From positions 1 to 64,000 of the forward strand of contig NZ_JBBEXD010000009.1 in assembly GCF_037782385.1 (NCBI RefSeq): a stretch of DNA of 64,000 nt. The letters are read 5' to 3'. The notes beneath the pieces are model-generated. The model was not told the origin of the DNA. It made no database searches and saw only the letters and a list, made by a program, of their open reading frames with translations. Position numbers and translations under genes: made by a program. Below are positions 51,465 through 61,195 of this stretch, one piece after another. Source of the DNA: Ascidiimonas meishanensis. GTDB taxonomy: Bacteria > Bacteroidota > Bacteroidia > Flavobacteriales > Flavobacteriaceae. How positions within the stretch are numbered: position 1 is the stretch's first letter; each line of letters starts with the position of its first letter.

Positions 51465-52775
51465 ATGAAACATACTCCAAATGATAAATTTGTGAATATG
51501 GTAAAAGGGGTTTTTGGAAGTCAGTCGGCTCTAGGAATTACTCTTTTTGTAATGGTTCTTGTGGCTATGATTTGGATTAATTCTCCTTGGGGGCATAGTT
51601 ACCATTGGCTTTGGAATCAAAAACTAACAATTGGATTTGAAAATTTCGCAATCACAGAAACTTTGCACCATTGGATTAATGATGGATTAATGTCCTACTT
51701 CTTCTTTATGGTTGGATTGGAAGTAAAGCGAGAATTTATGAATGGGGAATTATCTTCTCTTAAAAAAGCTGCACTACCCATTACTGCTGCGATAGGAGGA
51801 ATGTTGGTTCCAGCAGGTATTTATGTTTTAATTACAATTGGGGGTGAAGGTGCAAGTGGATGGGGTATACCTATGGCAACAGATATTGCCTTCGCTATTG
51901 GCTTGATTTCACTTTTGGGGAGTAAAATTTCCAGTTCATTAAAAACATTCTTAACGGCGTTAGCCACTGCTGATGATATAGGAGCTATTTTGGTAATTGC
52001 TATTTTTCTCACAACAGATATTCAACTTATAAGTCTTGCAGTAGGTGGCGCATATTTTATATTGATGCTTTCAGGAAATCTACTTGGAGTGCGTAATATG
52101 TGGTTTTATCTTATTCTGGGTATTTTTGGCTTATGGATAGCAATCTTACTCTCTGGGATTCATGCAACTCTAGCAGGTGTTTTAGCAGCATTAACCATTC
52201 CAGCAAGAACTAAATTATCTGAGCGTGCCTATCTTGAAAGAATTTCTAGAAGACAAGATGAATTTGAAAAAACATGTTTTACAGATGATAAGCTTCTGAC
52301 GCATAATCAGGTAAAGTTAATTCAAAATACTATTAAAGACAGTAAGCGTGCCCTTACGCCTCTTCAACGGGTGGAAGAAAATATCAAACCATTTGTAAAT
52401 TATTTTATTCTACCCTTATTTGCTTTGGCCAATGCAGGAGTTGTGATTACCTCTGATTATTTTAACATTGTACTACACCCTGTGAGTTTAGGAATAATTA
52501 TAGGTTTGCTTATTGGTAAATTAATAGGTATTCTGCTGTTTTCTAAAGGAGCCGTAATGCTTAAATTAGGAATCCTGCCGGAAGGTGTGCGGTGGAAAAG
52601 TATAGCAGGTGCAGCAATGATGGCTGGTATTGGATTTACCATGTCTCTGTTTATAGCAGAACTGGCATTAAAGGACGAAACCTTATTGGAAATTGCGAAA
52701 ACAGGGATATTAACAGGATCTTTTTTATCAGCCGTAATTGGATTATACTGGCTTCATAAGGTTTCAAAAAATTAG
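51465..52775 (+). CDS. nhaA: NhaA sodium/proton antiporter
   Basis: 436 residues with twelve helices. The active-site pair of aspartates is seen in LTALATADDIGAILVIAIF, with ATDIAFAIGLISLLG and YFFFMVGLEVKREFMNGELS typical of NhaA. A longer loop (about 245-295, KTCFTDDKLLTHNQ) separates the last helices, common in Bacteroidota homologues. It removes sodium and imports protons, consistent with a marine host. It ends one base before the formate/nitrite-type transporter gene. Confidence 0.95.
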   Translation: MKHTPNDKFVNMVKGVFGSQSALGITLFVMVLVAMIWINSPWGHSYHWLWNQKLTIGFENFAITETLHHWINDGLMSYFFFMVGLEVKREFMNGELSSLKKAALPITAAIGGMLVPAGIYVLITIGGEGASGWGIPMATDIAFAIGLISLLGSKISSSLKTFLTALATADDIGAILVIAIFLTTDIQLISLAVGGAYFILMLSGNLLGVRNMWFYLILGIFGLWIAILLSGIHATLAGVLAALTIPARTKLSERAYLERISRRQDEFEKTCFTDDKLLTHNQVKLIQNTIKDSKRALTPLQRVEENIKPFVNYFILPLFALANAGVVITSDYFNIVLHPVSLGIIIGLLIGKLIGILLFSKGAVMLKLGILPEGVRWKSIAGAAMMAGIGFTMSLFIAELALKDETLLEIAKTGILTGSFLSAVIGLYWLHKVSKN

Positions 52776-52776
52776 A

Positions 52777-53610
52777 ATGACAAACAAAAAAACAGAAATA
52801 GAAAAGGAAGTAGACAATCTAGAAAAGCATGCATCTTCTTCTAAAACTCAGGAGGAAATACTGGTTGAACAGCTTTGTGAAGGGATGGAAACATATGAAA
52901 AAAAGTCTGGCAGAGTCTTTCTTAGTTCACTTTCTGCCGGTCTTGAAATAGGCTTTAGTTTTTTATTAATTGCCATTGTATATACTTTTTTTAAGGGAAA
53001 AGTACAAGATGAAAGTTTATCTTATATTGGCGCTTTTGCCTATCCCGTAGGGTTTATTCTAGTGGTTTTAGGAAGATCTATTTTGTTTACAGAGCAAACC
53101 TCACTTCTTGCGCTTCCCGTGTTGCATAAAAAACGCTCTCTTAAAGAACTGGCTGGTTTGTGGGGATTGGTAATTCTTGGTAACTTAATTGGAGGTTATA
53201 TTATTGCATTATTAGTAGTATGGGTAGGTACTAGCTTATCCGTTATATCTAATGAGAGTATTATAGCTATTGCAAAGCATGTTTCTCATTATAGCATGCC
53301 CATTATTTTAGGCAGTTCTGTGCTTGCAGGATGGCTTATGGGCTTATTATCTTGGTTAATAACTTCGGCAGATGATACCATAAGTAAAATTACCATTATT
53401 TATATTATTACAACTATTATAGGATTAGCAGGTCTCCATCATAGTATTGTTGGCAACATAGAGGTTTTTGCCGGATTACTAATTTCTGAAGAGATTTCAT
53501 TTGGTGCGTATTTTTCCTTTCAGATTACTGCATTAATTGGGAACGCTCTTGGAGGCGTTGTCTTTGTTGCAGTACTTAAGTACAGAACGTTTGCCGCAAA
53601 TTTCAAGTAA
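52777..53610 (+). CDS. Formate/nitrite transporter family protein
   Basis: 277 residues from the ATG at 52777; an in-frame start at 52738 lies inside nhaA and is less likely. An N-terminal polar segment of about 55 residues precedes six transmembrane helices with GRSILFTEQTSLLALPVL and AGLHHSIVGNIEVF, as in FNT family pentameric channels for formate, nitrite or hydrosulfide. The substrate cannot be told from the sequence. It is co-translated with nhaA (gap one base), so it may cooperate in pH homeostasis by exporting weak acids. Confidence 0.88.
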   Translation: MTNKKTEIEKEVDNLEKHASSSKTQEEILVEQLCEGMETYEKKSGRVFLSSLSAGLEIGFSFLLIAIVYTFFKGKVQDESLSYIGAFAYPVGFILVVLGRSILFTEQTSLLALPVLHKKRSLKELAGLWGLVILGNLIGGYIIALLVVWVGTSLSVISNESIIAIAKHVSHYSMPIILGSSVLAGWLMGLLSWLITSADDTISKITIIYIITTIIGLAGLHHSIVGNIEVFAGLLISEEISFGAYFSFQITALIGNALGGVVFVAVLKYRTFAANFK

Positions 53611-53767
53611 TTGGATTATTTATTAAAAAAAACAGTCAGAAAATTAATGTATTTGATTGAAGACAGGTTAAAGGACAAAATAATTTCTATTCACAATTAT
53701 TAAAGAATCTTCTTTGATCTGGAAGTTTAATTAACCGTAAACCTGCAATATTTTGTAACTTTAGCTA

Positions 53768-54517
53768 ATGAGACTACTGAATCTGTTATTAATTCTCTTG
53801 ATGCTGTGTATTATATCTTGCAAGTGGTGCAGAGATCCAGATTCCTATTCGGTAAGAAATGCATCTACCAAAGGCACTATAGAAATCAAAGATTCAGTTA
53901 TTGTAAATAAGGGTATACTTCGTATGGAAGCTCCTGTATTGTTAAATTTGAGCGAACTAAACGATACGATTTTTGTTAATTTAAAAGATTACAGCAAAGA
54001 TTTTGAGTATGATCTTAAGTATGCTACAGATGATAATTTTTTGAGTGCAGCGGTTTATGAATGTGCAAAATGTTATACAAGAGCAGTTACTGCAAAAGCT
54101 TTGATTGCGGCTAACAATGATCTTTTAAAGAAGGGATACCGAATTAAGTTTTTTGATTGTTATCGCCCTAATTCTGTACAATGGAAAATGTGGGAATTAG
54201 TGCCAAATCCGCAATATGTTGCCAATCCAGAAAAAGGCTCTATTCATAATAAAGGAGGAGCAGTTGATATTACGCTGGTAGATATGGAAGGAAATGAATT
54301 GGATATGGGTACGGGTTTTGATTTTTTCGGAAGAAAAGCACATCACGATTATAGAGATTATCCAGAAACTATTTTAAAGAATCGTCTTTTATTAAAAGAA
54401 ACGATGGAGAAATATGGTTTTTGGTCAATTAGGACAGAGTGGTGGCATTATAATTTAAGTGCCGCTTCTAATTATTCTGTGGCTAATTTTAAATGGGATT
54501 GCGAGACTTTAAAATAA
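53768..54517 (+). CDS. D-Ala-D-Ala dipeptidase-like lipoprotein (M15D, VanX family)
   Basis: 249 residues. A lipoprotein signal ends at CIISC (Cys18). VanX-type motifs include DCYRPNSVQ for the Arg and zinc region, KGSIHNKGGAVDITLVD (His and Asp ligands), MGTGFDFFGRKAH and EWWHYNL (Glu catalytic, His ligand). The family cleaves D-Ala-D-Ala; envelope-located versions in Gram-negatives probably recycle peptidoglycan peptides rather than give resistance. It stands alone and ends at a terminator. Confidence 0.9.
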   Translation: MRLLNLLLILLMLCIISCKWCRDPDSYSVRNASTKGTIEIKDSVIVNKGILRMEAPVLLNLSELNDTIFVNLKDYSKDFEYDLKYATDDNFLSAAVYECAKCYTRAVTAKALIAANNDLLKKGYRIKFFDCYRPNSVQWKMWELVPNPQYVANPEKGSIHNKGGAVDITLVDMEGNELDMGTGFDFFGRKAHHDYRDYPETILKNRLLLKETMEKYGFWSIRTEWWHYNLSAASNYSVANFKWDCETLK

Positions 54518-54519
54518 AA

Positions 54520-54546
54520 GAGCTCCCAATTTAGGAGCTCCTTGTC
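54520..54546. terminator. Terminator between convergent genes
   Basis: GAGCTCC at 54520-54526 pairs with GGAGCTC at 54534-54540 around a seven-base loop. It lies between the dipeptidase gene and the acidic lipoprotein gene, so it may act for both. Confidence 0.6.
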
Positions 54547-54567
54547 TTCGTATATAGTATATGGGTG

Positions 54568-55335
54568 TTAGTCGTCAAGAAGATCAATATAATCCTTGAG
54601 CTTATTTTTAATCTGGTCTGCTAAGGCATCATTATTATCTGGATCGTTGTTGTAAATCTCAATGAGTCCGTCTTGATTTCCATCTACAGCAGTTGAAAAA
54701 TCAATTACCGATAAAAGTAGGTCTAAATTAAATGTGATTACTATAGTACTGGAATTACTATCCACCACAATATTTTTACTTGCATCTTCATAATCCAATT
54801 CAAATTCTTCTTCAAATGCTGTCCAAAACTCAAAAGGAGTTCCACCAATAGTACCTTTAATCAGTACAGTTTTATTGAATAGGTCGCTTGAAGGATTTTC
54901 ATTTTTATCAAATTCAAATTCAATTTCCTCGTAAGTTGCATTTGGCAAGCTTATCTGAGCAAAAGTAACCTGTTCACTTAAAAGGTCTAATTCAAAAGGC
55001 CCTTCCAATTCTATGTCATCCTCAGAATCATAGCTACCATCATTATCCCAATCATCATCAGAACTTTTATGATCAGAATTATCATAGTATTCATCATCTA
55101 CTTCAAATTCAATTTCCGAAAGATTAACTTTAAATTCAGACAAGATTACCTCACCATTAAAAGATCTGTTATTAATACTTGCTGCATTGGTATCTGTGTA
55201 AATTACATTTGCTGCCAAATTCAACCGACCTCTTTCACTGCTGATGTCGTCATTTGAAGTATTAGAGCAACTCATTGAGAAAAGTAGGGTTATTAGTGCT
55301 AGTAGGTTCCAAAAATTCTTGTTCATTAGTTTCAT
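54568..55335 (-). CDS. Acidic DUF4382-like lipoprotein
   Basis: 255 residues. A signal ends at SMSC, followed by SNTSNDD, typical of surface-exported Bacteroidota lipoproteins. The body has an Asp/Glu/Ser-rich loop (about 85-110: DNSDHKSSDDDWDNDGSYD) between beta-strand-rich halves, with FDKNENPSSDLF and an Asp-rich calcium-like loop VDGNQDGLIEIYNNDPDNND near the end. The arrangement resembles DUF4382, common in marine Bacteroidota, function unknown. Acidic loops may bind calcium. Confidence 0.7.
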   Translation of the reverse strand: MKLMNKNFWNLLALITLLFSMSCSNTSNDDISSERGRLNLAANVIYTDTNAASINNRSFNGEVILSEFKVNLSEIEFEVDDEYYDNSDHKSSDDDWDNDGSYDSEDDIELEGPFELDLLSEQVTFAQISLPNATYEEIEFEFDKNENPSSDLFNKTVLIKGTIGGTPFEFWTAFEEEFELDYEDASKNIVVDSNSSTIVITFNLDLLLSVIDFSTAVDGNQDGLIEIYNNDPDNNDALADQIKNKLKDYIDLLDD

Positions 55336-55399
55336 TTTAATTGTTTTTAAGAGGTGTTTGTTCTAATAAAACAATCAAAAGCTAAAAACTCCTGAAAGA

Positions 55400-56584
55400 T
55401 TAAATAGTTTTTTTGCAAATAATAGCTATGTAATTGTCTTCTAGATTGGTAGTAAAAAAAATAAAAAGATCTCCACCATCGTGAATCTGGAACTCTTTAC
55501 GCAGTTTGGCTACCGACCATGGGAAATTACGTGTAGTTATGTGTGCCTTTACCTTAGCTAAGCGTTTTTTGATACTTTTTTTTTGAAATGGAAGTACTTC
55601 TTTAATTAAAAAGGATCGCCCAGGAAAAGCTATGTTTTTCATAGAGGTATATAAATGAGAATGTCTGGCTATTTTCGCTATGTTATATTGATGGGCAATA
55701 GTTTTAAAAGCGCCCGCTTTTAGAATGGCTGCATTAGGTTCATAAAGATATGATAGCGGATTCGAAAAAGCGATATCCATATCTTTTTCAGTATGATATT
55801 CAAAAGAAAATGGAAGTTTACTCTTACTATCAAGATTAATACAAGTAATTAGAATGGGGCCCTCATATGCTTTTTTTAATATCCAGTTTAATTCTTTCAC
55901 TTCATTCTTAAGTGCTACCACATGCACTTCTTTTACATTTTGGAGTTCATTTATTCCTTGTTGAATATCTAATAGGGGAGCAGTTTTTAAAAATAATTGA
56001 TTGGTTTTATTCCAAATCCAAGAAAGGTTTTTAGGAATATCTGGAGTACAATCGGACAACAGAAAGACTTTACCTTTTTGGTGATCCCTTCGGGAGGGAT
56101 CTGCATAGATCCAGTCATAACGTTCTGTCGTTCTTTTTAAAAATGAAATAGCTTCTGTAGCTTCGCAAGCTATATTCGTTAATCCTAGTTGCTTAAAATT
56201 GGAGGCTGCAATTTCTGAGAGCGATTTGTTTATTTCAAGATGTGTAACACGCTCAAATTTTTTAGCAAAAGAAAAGCAGTCTACACCAAAACCTCCTGTA
56301 AGATCTATAACAGATTTTCCGCTCATCAAAGAAGCTTTATAGGTAGCTGTTTTCTCTGATGAAGTTTGTTCTAATGAAATTTTTTCAGGATAATAAATTT
56401 TTGAAGTGCCAAACCAGGTAGGCAACTTCTTTTTTATTTTTTGTTTTGCTTTTATTTGCTGAATCAGTTGTGGCATTGAAACCTCAGGAAATGGTGATTT
56501 TTTAAACACAAGAGTATCTGGATCTGTATCCAAATGATGTTGAATATAGTCTTGAATCTCTGGCTGTAGAAGTATACTTTTCAA
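55400..56584 (-). CDS. Class I SAM methyltransferase with THUMP-like C-terminal domain
   Basis: 394 residues. The SAM-binding motif I is VIDLTGGFGVDCFSFAKKF (about residue 91), and the catalytic-type motif IV is YADPSRRDHQKGKVF. The C-terminal part (about 300-394), with LYTSMKNIAFPGRSFLI and RNFPWSVAKLRKEF, matches the THUMP-like domain found in Bacteroidota homologues. An RNA substrate is likely but not established. The gene is 10 bases downstream of the AI-2E transporter gene on the same strand. Confidence 0.82.
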   Translation of the reverse strand: MKSILLQPEIQDYIQHHLDTDPDTLVFKKSPFPEVSMPQLIQQIKAKQKIKKKLPTWFGTSKIYYPEKISLEQTSSEKTATYKASLMSGKSVIDLTGGFGVDCFSFAKKFERVTHLEINKSLSEIAASNFKQLGLTNIACEATEAISFLKRTTERYDWIYADPSRRDHQKGKVFLLSDCTPDIPKNLSWIWNKTNQLFLKTAPLLDIQQGINELQNVKEVHVVALKNEVKELNWILKKAYEGPILITCINLDSKSKLPFSFEYHTEKDMDIAFSNPLSYLYEPNAAILKAGAFKTIAHQYNIAKIARHSHLYTSMKNIAFPGRSFLIKEVLPFQKKSIKKRLAKVKAHITTRNFPWSVAKLRKEFQIHDGGDLFIFFTTNLEDNYIAIICKKTI

Positions 56585-56594
56585 TTTAAAACCA

Positions 56595-57695
56595 TTAAAG
56601 CCTTCGGGTCAATGACCTTACAATTTTATTGTCTGAGATAAACTCTTTTAGAATCACTTTTACTACTGTGTATCCCGGCACAGCAATAATCATTCCTACA
56701 ACGCCAAAAAGAATACCTGCAATAATAATGATTAGAAAAATTTCCAAGGGATGTGATTTTACACTATTTGAAAAAATAAAAGGTTGGCTAAAGAAGTTAT
56801 CAATTAACTGACCAATTACAAATCCAAGAAATACATAAAGCGTTTTTGGCAGAATAAAAGTACTAAAATCTGCTCCTAGATTACTGGTCATGACAAGTAA
56901 AATCATTAATGCTCCTCCAATTAAAGGACCTATGTAGGGGATGATATTTAGCAAAGCGCAGAGAAAAGCAATCACTATCGCATTTTCAATGCCTACAATC
57001 AGTAAAACTGTGGTGTAAATAACAAATAAAATTAAGATTTGAATGATCAATCCAAGGAAATACCTAGACAATAAATCCTTTATCTTATCAAAAGAAGCAG
57101 ACAGCTGATTTTCTTTAGAGTCTGGAATAAAAATTTTTATACCATCCATAAAAAGGCGACTGTCTTTAAGAAAGAAAAAAGAAATAAATAGTACTGAAAA
57201 TAAACCAGCACTAAAGTTTCCAAGAAAGGCAACAATAGAATTTAGAAAGTCTGGTATTGCAGAAAAATCTATGTTACCAAACCATCCGGCTTCTTTAATG
57301 GTATCCTTAATTTCTGCTTCAATATCTTTTTGAGTTATATTAAAATAGTCTGAAATTTCATAATATAGATTTTTGATATTAATTTGTAGCGCATCTATAT
57401 CTAATAAGGATAAATTTTCTCCTTGTTCAATAACTAAAGGAATAAAAAGTGAAATAACTCCTAAGAGCAAAGCAACCATGAGAATCATTGTAAAAACAAC
57501 TGCAAGCGTATTTGAAAATTTAATTCTTCGCCTAAGAAAAAGCACCATAGGTCTTCCTATAAGAGAAACTACAAAAGCGATGGCGATATAAGTTAATACA
57601 ATGCCAATTTTATAAAGAAAGACTATTAATAGTGCAATTCCGGTTAAAATTGCAACAGCTCTAAGAATTCCATTAGCAATAATTTTTGAATTCAT
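56595..57695 (-). CDS. AI-2E family transporter
   Basis: 366 residues with about eight transmembrane helices. The family pattern includes YIAIAFVVSLIGRPMVLFLRRR near the N-terminus, the middle NIIPYIGPLIGGALMILLV and the C-terminal GIIAGILFGVVGMIIAVPGYTVVKV-like segment near residue 335. A large extracytoplasmic loop lies between about 90 and 160. Despite the name, most members have unknown substrates. It lies between the DUF4159 and methyltransferase genes, all on the minus strand. Confidence 0.88.
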   Translation of the reverse strand: MNSKIIANGILRAVAILTGIALLIVFLYKIGIVLTYIAIAFVVSLIGRPMVLFLRRRIKFSNTLAVVFTMILMVALLLGVISLFIPLVIEQGENLSLLDIDALQINIKNLYYEISDYFNITQKDIEAEIKDTIKEAGWFGNIDFSAIPDFLNSIVAFLGNFSAGLFSVLFISFFFLKDSRLFMDGIKIFIPDSKENQLSASFDKIKDLLSRYFLGLIIQILILFVIYTTVLLIVGIENAIVIAFLCALLNIIPYIGPLIGGALMILLVMTSNLGADFSTFILPKTLYVFLGFVIGQLIDNFFSQPFIFSNSVKSHPLEIFLIIIIAGILFGVVGMIIAVPGYTVVKVILKEFISDNKIVRSLTRRL

Positions 57696-57716
57696 AGTTT
57701 GACAAACTTTTTAGAA

Positions 57717-58385
57717 TTAATTTTCAAATGCATACTGAATGATATTGGCTCCCATTTGTAAAGCCTGAAGTCTTTTCTCTTCAGGATCGTTATGAACTTC
57801 TTGATTTTCCCAGCCATCACCAAGGTCGCTTTCAAAGGTAAAAAGCAGCATCAAACGGTTTTCTTCAAACAACCCAAATGCTTGGGGACGTTTTCCATCA
57901 TGTTCATGAATTTTAGGAAGCCCTTGAGGAAAAGGATACTGTTGATTAAAAACAGGATGACTTGCAGGAAGTTCTGTTAGCTGTTTATCTGGAAAAACTT
58001 TTTTAAGTTCTTTTTGCAAATAGGGCTCCATTCCATAATTATCATCAATATGAAGAAAACCTCCAGCAAGCAGATATTTACGAAGGTTTTTTGCTTCCTG
58101 CTCCGTGAAAAATACATTACCATGCCCGGTCATATGAATAAATGGGAATTGAAAAACATCAACACTTCCCGCTTCTACGGTTTGAGGTCTTTCCTTTATA
58201 GCGGTTCGTAGGTTTTGATTACAGAATTTGATAAGGTTTGGCAAAGCGGTTGGGTTTGAATACCAATCTCCACCACCACCATATTTAAGTACTGCGATTT
58301 CCTGTGCTTGCAGTATTGCTGATATACATACAAAGCACAATATTATGTTAAATCTAGTTAGCCTGCTCATATTTTTCGAACTCAT
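57717..58385 (-). CDS. DUF4159 domain protein, exported
   Basis: 222 residues with a signal peptide ending near AQ (residue 28). The DUF4159 core contains LKYGGGGDWYSNPTALPNL, MTGHGNVFFTEQEAKNLRKYLLAGGFLHIDDNYG and HEHDGKRPQAFGLF. It has the fold of a glutamine-amidotransferase-like domain. In Bacteroidota it accompanies BatA/gliding or MoxR-type genes; here it is at the head of a three-gene minus-strand run. An internal Met at residue 6 is an alternative start. Confidence 0.82.
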   Translation of the reverse strand: MSSKNMSRLTRFNIILCFVCISAILQAQEIAVLKYGGGGDWYSNPTALPNLIKFCNQNLRTAIKERPQTVEAGSVDVFQFPFIHMTGHGNVFFTEQEAKNLRKYLLAGGFLHIDDNYGMEPYLQKELKKVFPDKQLTELPASHPVFNQQYPFPQGLPKIHEHDGKRPQAFGLFEENRLMLLFTFESDLGDGWENQEVHNDPEEKRLQALQMGANIIQYAFEN

Positions 58386-58415
58386 ATATAGTATTCAAAA
58401 ATAAGCAATATAATT

Positions 58416-59120
58416 ATGAAGCACCTTATTTTATTTAGTCTGGTTTTTATAATAGTAGGCTCATATTTTCTCGTTAAGCCCATACAAAATCAACGACTAA
58501 TTGTACCTGAATTGTTTACCTCCCAAGGTTGTTCCAGTTGTCTTCCAGCAGATAGATTGCTATCAGAAGTGAATAATGCATACGGAGATCAAGAAGTGAT
58601 AGCCAATTCATATCATGTGGATTATTAGAATCGTATTGGATGGAAAGATCCATTTAGCCATGAAGCATTTATTGAAAAACAACGTTGGTACGCCTATAAA
58701 CTTAAAGAGACTTCATTGTACACCCCACAAATTGTCGTGAATGGTATTAAAGGTTTTGTTGGTTCCAGACGGTACGCAACTCCTATTAAGTAAGCGTTTG
58801 AACAATTATAGCAAGAAGAAAACCTATTGACTTTAACCATTAAAACTCTGTATAAAGAAAATGCTGTCAAATTAAGTTGTTTATTGGTGATTGAAGATAG
58901 AGTTACCCCTATTAAGAGAGGGGAGAATAAAGACCTGAACTTACGCAATAGTAATATGGTAGTTGCAGAAAAAAAAATTAGCTTAGATTCTGATCAAACA
59001 ACCAACATACTGGCAATTCCCGCTATTGTAGAGCCATCTGATCAATTGCGTGTGATAGTTTTAGTTTTACTAGAAGATAAAAATTCAACTATAGTATACG
59101 GAAAGCAACAAAGCTTATAA
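58416..59120 (+). pseudogene. DUF1223 protein gene broken by three in-frame stops
   Basis: A single frame of 235 codons encodes an exported DUF1223 protein: a signal anchor, PELFTSQGCSSCLPADRLL, NSYHVDY, then NRIGWKDPFSHEAFIEKQR, TPQIVVNGIKGFVGS and a beta-rich C-terminus. Stops interrupt it three times without any frameshift. TAG at 58626 falls where the family has Trp in HVDYW; TAA near 58790 and TAG near 58817 follow. The frame and the sequence between stops remain well conserved, so inactivation appears recent. Base-call errors or stop read-through are less likely given three sites. The end overlaps rsmE. Confidence 0.85.
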
Positions 59121-59819
59121 ATTACAAAATGCAGTAGCCGTACAAGCTACAATAGCGGCTGTTTCCGTTCTTAAGCGTTCTTTACCAAGGGTGATTGGAT
59201 AAAAATTACGATGGGCTGCTCTTTCAATTTCTTCTGGAGTAAAATCTCCTTCCGGGCCAATCAAAATAGTTACAGGATTATCTGGTTGCAATCTACGCTT
59301 TAAATGGTATTTATCTCCGGGTTCGCAATGGGCAATAAACAATTGACCTTCGTGTTTTTTTTCTAAGAACTCCTTTAAGCTTATAGGATCATTTAGTTTA
59401 GGTAAATAAGACCTGAGCGATTGTTTCATGGCAGAAATTAGAACTTTTTCAAAGCGTTCTTTTTTTATTGACTTGCGCTCAGAGCGTTCGCAAAAAATAG
59501 GCGTAATTTCATCAACACCTATTTCAGTAGCCTTTTCTAAAAACCACTCATATCTATCATTCATTTTGGTAGGTGCTACCACCATATGAAGGTAATATCT
59601 GCGAGAAAACTTTTTAACTTCACCAGTAATTCTTACAAGACAATTTTTGCTGCTGATTTCTTCAATTAATCCTTTAAAAATCATTCCTTTTCCGTTGGTT
59701 ACGTGGATTTCATCTCCAATGTTTTTCCTCAAAACTTTTGATAAATGTCTACTTTCTTCCTTTTCAAAAGAAAAAAACTGATCATTTTCTGAGATATTAG
59801 AATGATAAAATAATTGCAT
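59115..59819 (-). CDS. rsmE: 16S rRNA m3U1498 methyltransferase
   Basis: 234 residues. A PUA-like N-terminus (SRHLSKVLRKNIGDEIHVTNGKG) precedes the SPOUT knot with VTILIGPEGDFTPEEIERA and LGKERLRTETAA. It methylates N3 of U1498 in 16S rRNA near the decoding centre. The start abuts the TfoX-like gene by one base, and that gene abuts tsaD by one base, so the three form one operon reading toward this end. Confidence 0.95.
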   Translation of the reverse strand: MQLFYHSNISENDQFFSFEKEESRHLSKVLRKNIGDEIHVTNGKGMIFKGLIEEISSKNCLVRITGEVKKFSRRYYLHMVVAPTKMNDRYEWFLEKATEIGVDEITPIFCERSERKSIKKERFEKVLISAMKQSLRSYLPKLNDPISLKEFLEKKHEGQLFIAHCEPGDKYHLKRRLQPDNPVTILIGPEGDFTPEEIERAAHRNFYPITLGKERLRTETAAIVACTATAFCNL

Positions 59820-60145
59820 TACAAGCGAGATTTAGCATGTTCTAACCCCAAAGATATCCATTTTAGTAACTCCTTATCTGTTTTACAGCCATCTTTGGAA
59901 ACGTAAATATATTCACTTAATATTTTTCCAGAATAATTCATAGGTCTTACGTAAGGAGATAAAAGAAGAGTTTCCATTTTATTACTTAATACTCTTACTA
60001 TAATATCATTGTTTAGCACCCCCAGAGTCATAAAACCTTCAAACATAAAACTAATACCTCCAAACATTTCTTTTTCGATAAAATTTTCTGGTAGTTGTTT
60101 TAAAACAGATCTTACTTTTTCTACCAAGTCTTGATTATAGTCCAT
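59819..60145 (-). CDS. TfoX N-terminal domain protein
   Basis: 108 residues with the pattern EKEMFGGISFMFEGFMTLGVLNNDIIVRV and later MNYSGKILSEYIYV, matching the TfoX N-terminal domain alone (no C-terminal HhH domain). In gamma-proteobacteria TfoX/Sxy controls competence through CRP, but the stand-alone domain in Bacteroidota has no proven role. It lies between tsaD and rsmE with one-base overlaps on each side, so co-translation is tight. Confidence 0.85.
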   Translation of the reverse strand: MDYNQDLVEKVRSVLKQLPENFIEKEMFGGISFMFEGFMTLGVLNNDIIVRVLSNKMETLLLSPYVRPMNYSGKILSEYIYVSKDGCKTDKELLKWISLGLEHAKSRL

Positions 60146-61167
60146 TAAATTGCGTATCTGGCTTTAACATTTACTTGCGTATCAGTGAAATCTTTTTGTG
60201 CATATTTTAGATGGCCTACCATAGCAATCATAGCTGCATTGTCTGTACAGAATTCAAAATCTGGTATAAAAGTATTCCATCCTAAGGCATGTTCCGCACT
60301 TTTCAGTGCATTTCTTATGCCTGAATTTGCAGAAACTCCTCCCCCAATAGCGATAGATTTTATTCCGGTTTGTTTTACTGCTTTCTTTAATTTATCCATC
60401 AAAATTTCTACAATGGTGTATTGTATAGAAGCACAAATGTCATGTAGGTTTTGTTCTATAAAATGGGGATTGGAAGCTACTTCTTTTTGAATAAAGTAGA
60501 GAATACCTGTTTTTAAACCACTAAAGCTAAAGTTAAGACCATCAACTCGCGGTTTTGTAAATTTAAAGGCAGTTGCATTTCCTTGTTGAGCAAATTTGTC
60601 AATAAGTGGCCCGCCAGGGTACTGCAACCCTAGAATTTTAGCACTCTTGTCAAAAGCTTCTCCAACGGCATCATCTATGGTTTGCCCTATAACTTCCATC
60701 TCAAAATAGTTGGTTACTTTAACTATTTGTGTATGTCCGCCACTTATCGTCATTGCCAAAAATGGAAACTTAGGATAATGTCCCTCTTTTTTTACTATAA
60801 AATGGGCCAGTATATGCGCCTGCATGTGATTTACTTCTATTAGCGGAATGTTTAATCCCATGGCCAAAGACTTAGCAAAAGAGGTTCCAACTAATAAAGA
60901 TCCCATTAGACCTGGCCCTCTCGTAAAAGCTATGGCGGATAATTGTTTTTTGTCGATATTTGCCATAACCAAAGCCTGATGAACTACTGGAACAATATTT
61001 TGTTGGTGAGCCCTAGACGCAAGTTCTGGAACAACACCACCATACGCTTCATGTATTTTTTGGCTAGCAACAACATTAGAACACATTTTTCCGTTGTGCA
61101 ATACAGCGGCAGAAGTATCATCGCAGGATGATTCAATACCTAAAATATAAACATCAGGAGTATCCAT
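60145..61167 (-). CDS. tsaD: tRNA t6A37 threonylcarbamoyltransferase TsaD
   Basis: 340 residues. ASKHA-type motifs: ILGIESSCDDTSAAVL, the metal-binding HMQAHIL (about residue 115), SGGHTQIVKV, ATAFKFTKP-region and IGGGVSANSGIR. It transfers the threonylcarbamoyl group to A37 of ANN-decoding tRNAs with TsaB and TsaE. Length is normal. It is divergent from tamB; its promoter elements extend into the beginning of the tamB reading frame. Confidence 0.96.
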   Translation of the reverse strand: MDTPDVYILGIESSCDDTSAAVLHNGKMCSNVVASQKIHEAYGGVVPELASRAHQQNIVPVVHQALVMANIDKKQLSAIAFTRGPGLMGSLLVGTSFAKSLAMGLNIPLIEVNHMQAHILAHFIVKKEGHYPKFPFLAMTISGGHTQIVKVTNYFEMEVIGQTIDDAVGEAFDKSAKILGLQYPGGPLIDKFAQQGNATAFKFTKPRVDGLNFSFSGLKTGILYFIQKEVASNPHFIEQNLHDICASIQYTIVEILMDKLKKAVKQTGIKSIAIGGGVSANSGIRNALKSAEHALGWNTFIPDFEFCTDNAAMIAMVGHLKYAQKDFTDTQVNVKARYAI

Positions 61168-61195
61168 GATTGTATTTGGAATAAAAATTGCAATA

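Noticed and set aside
58827..59120. A 97-codon reading frame as an independent gene
   Set aside because: It is the C-terminal part of the DUF1223 pseudogene in the same frame.
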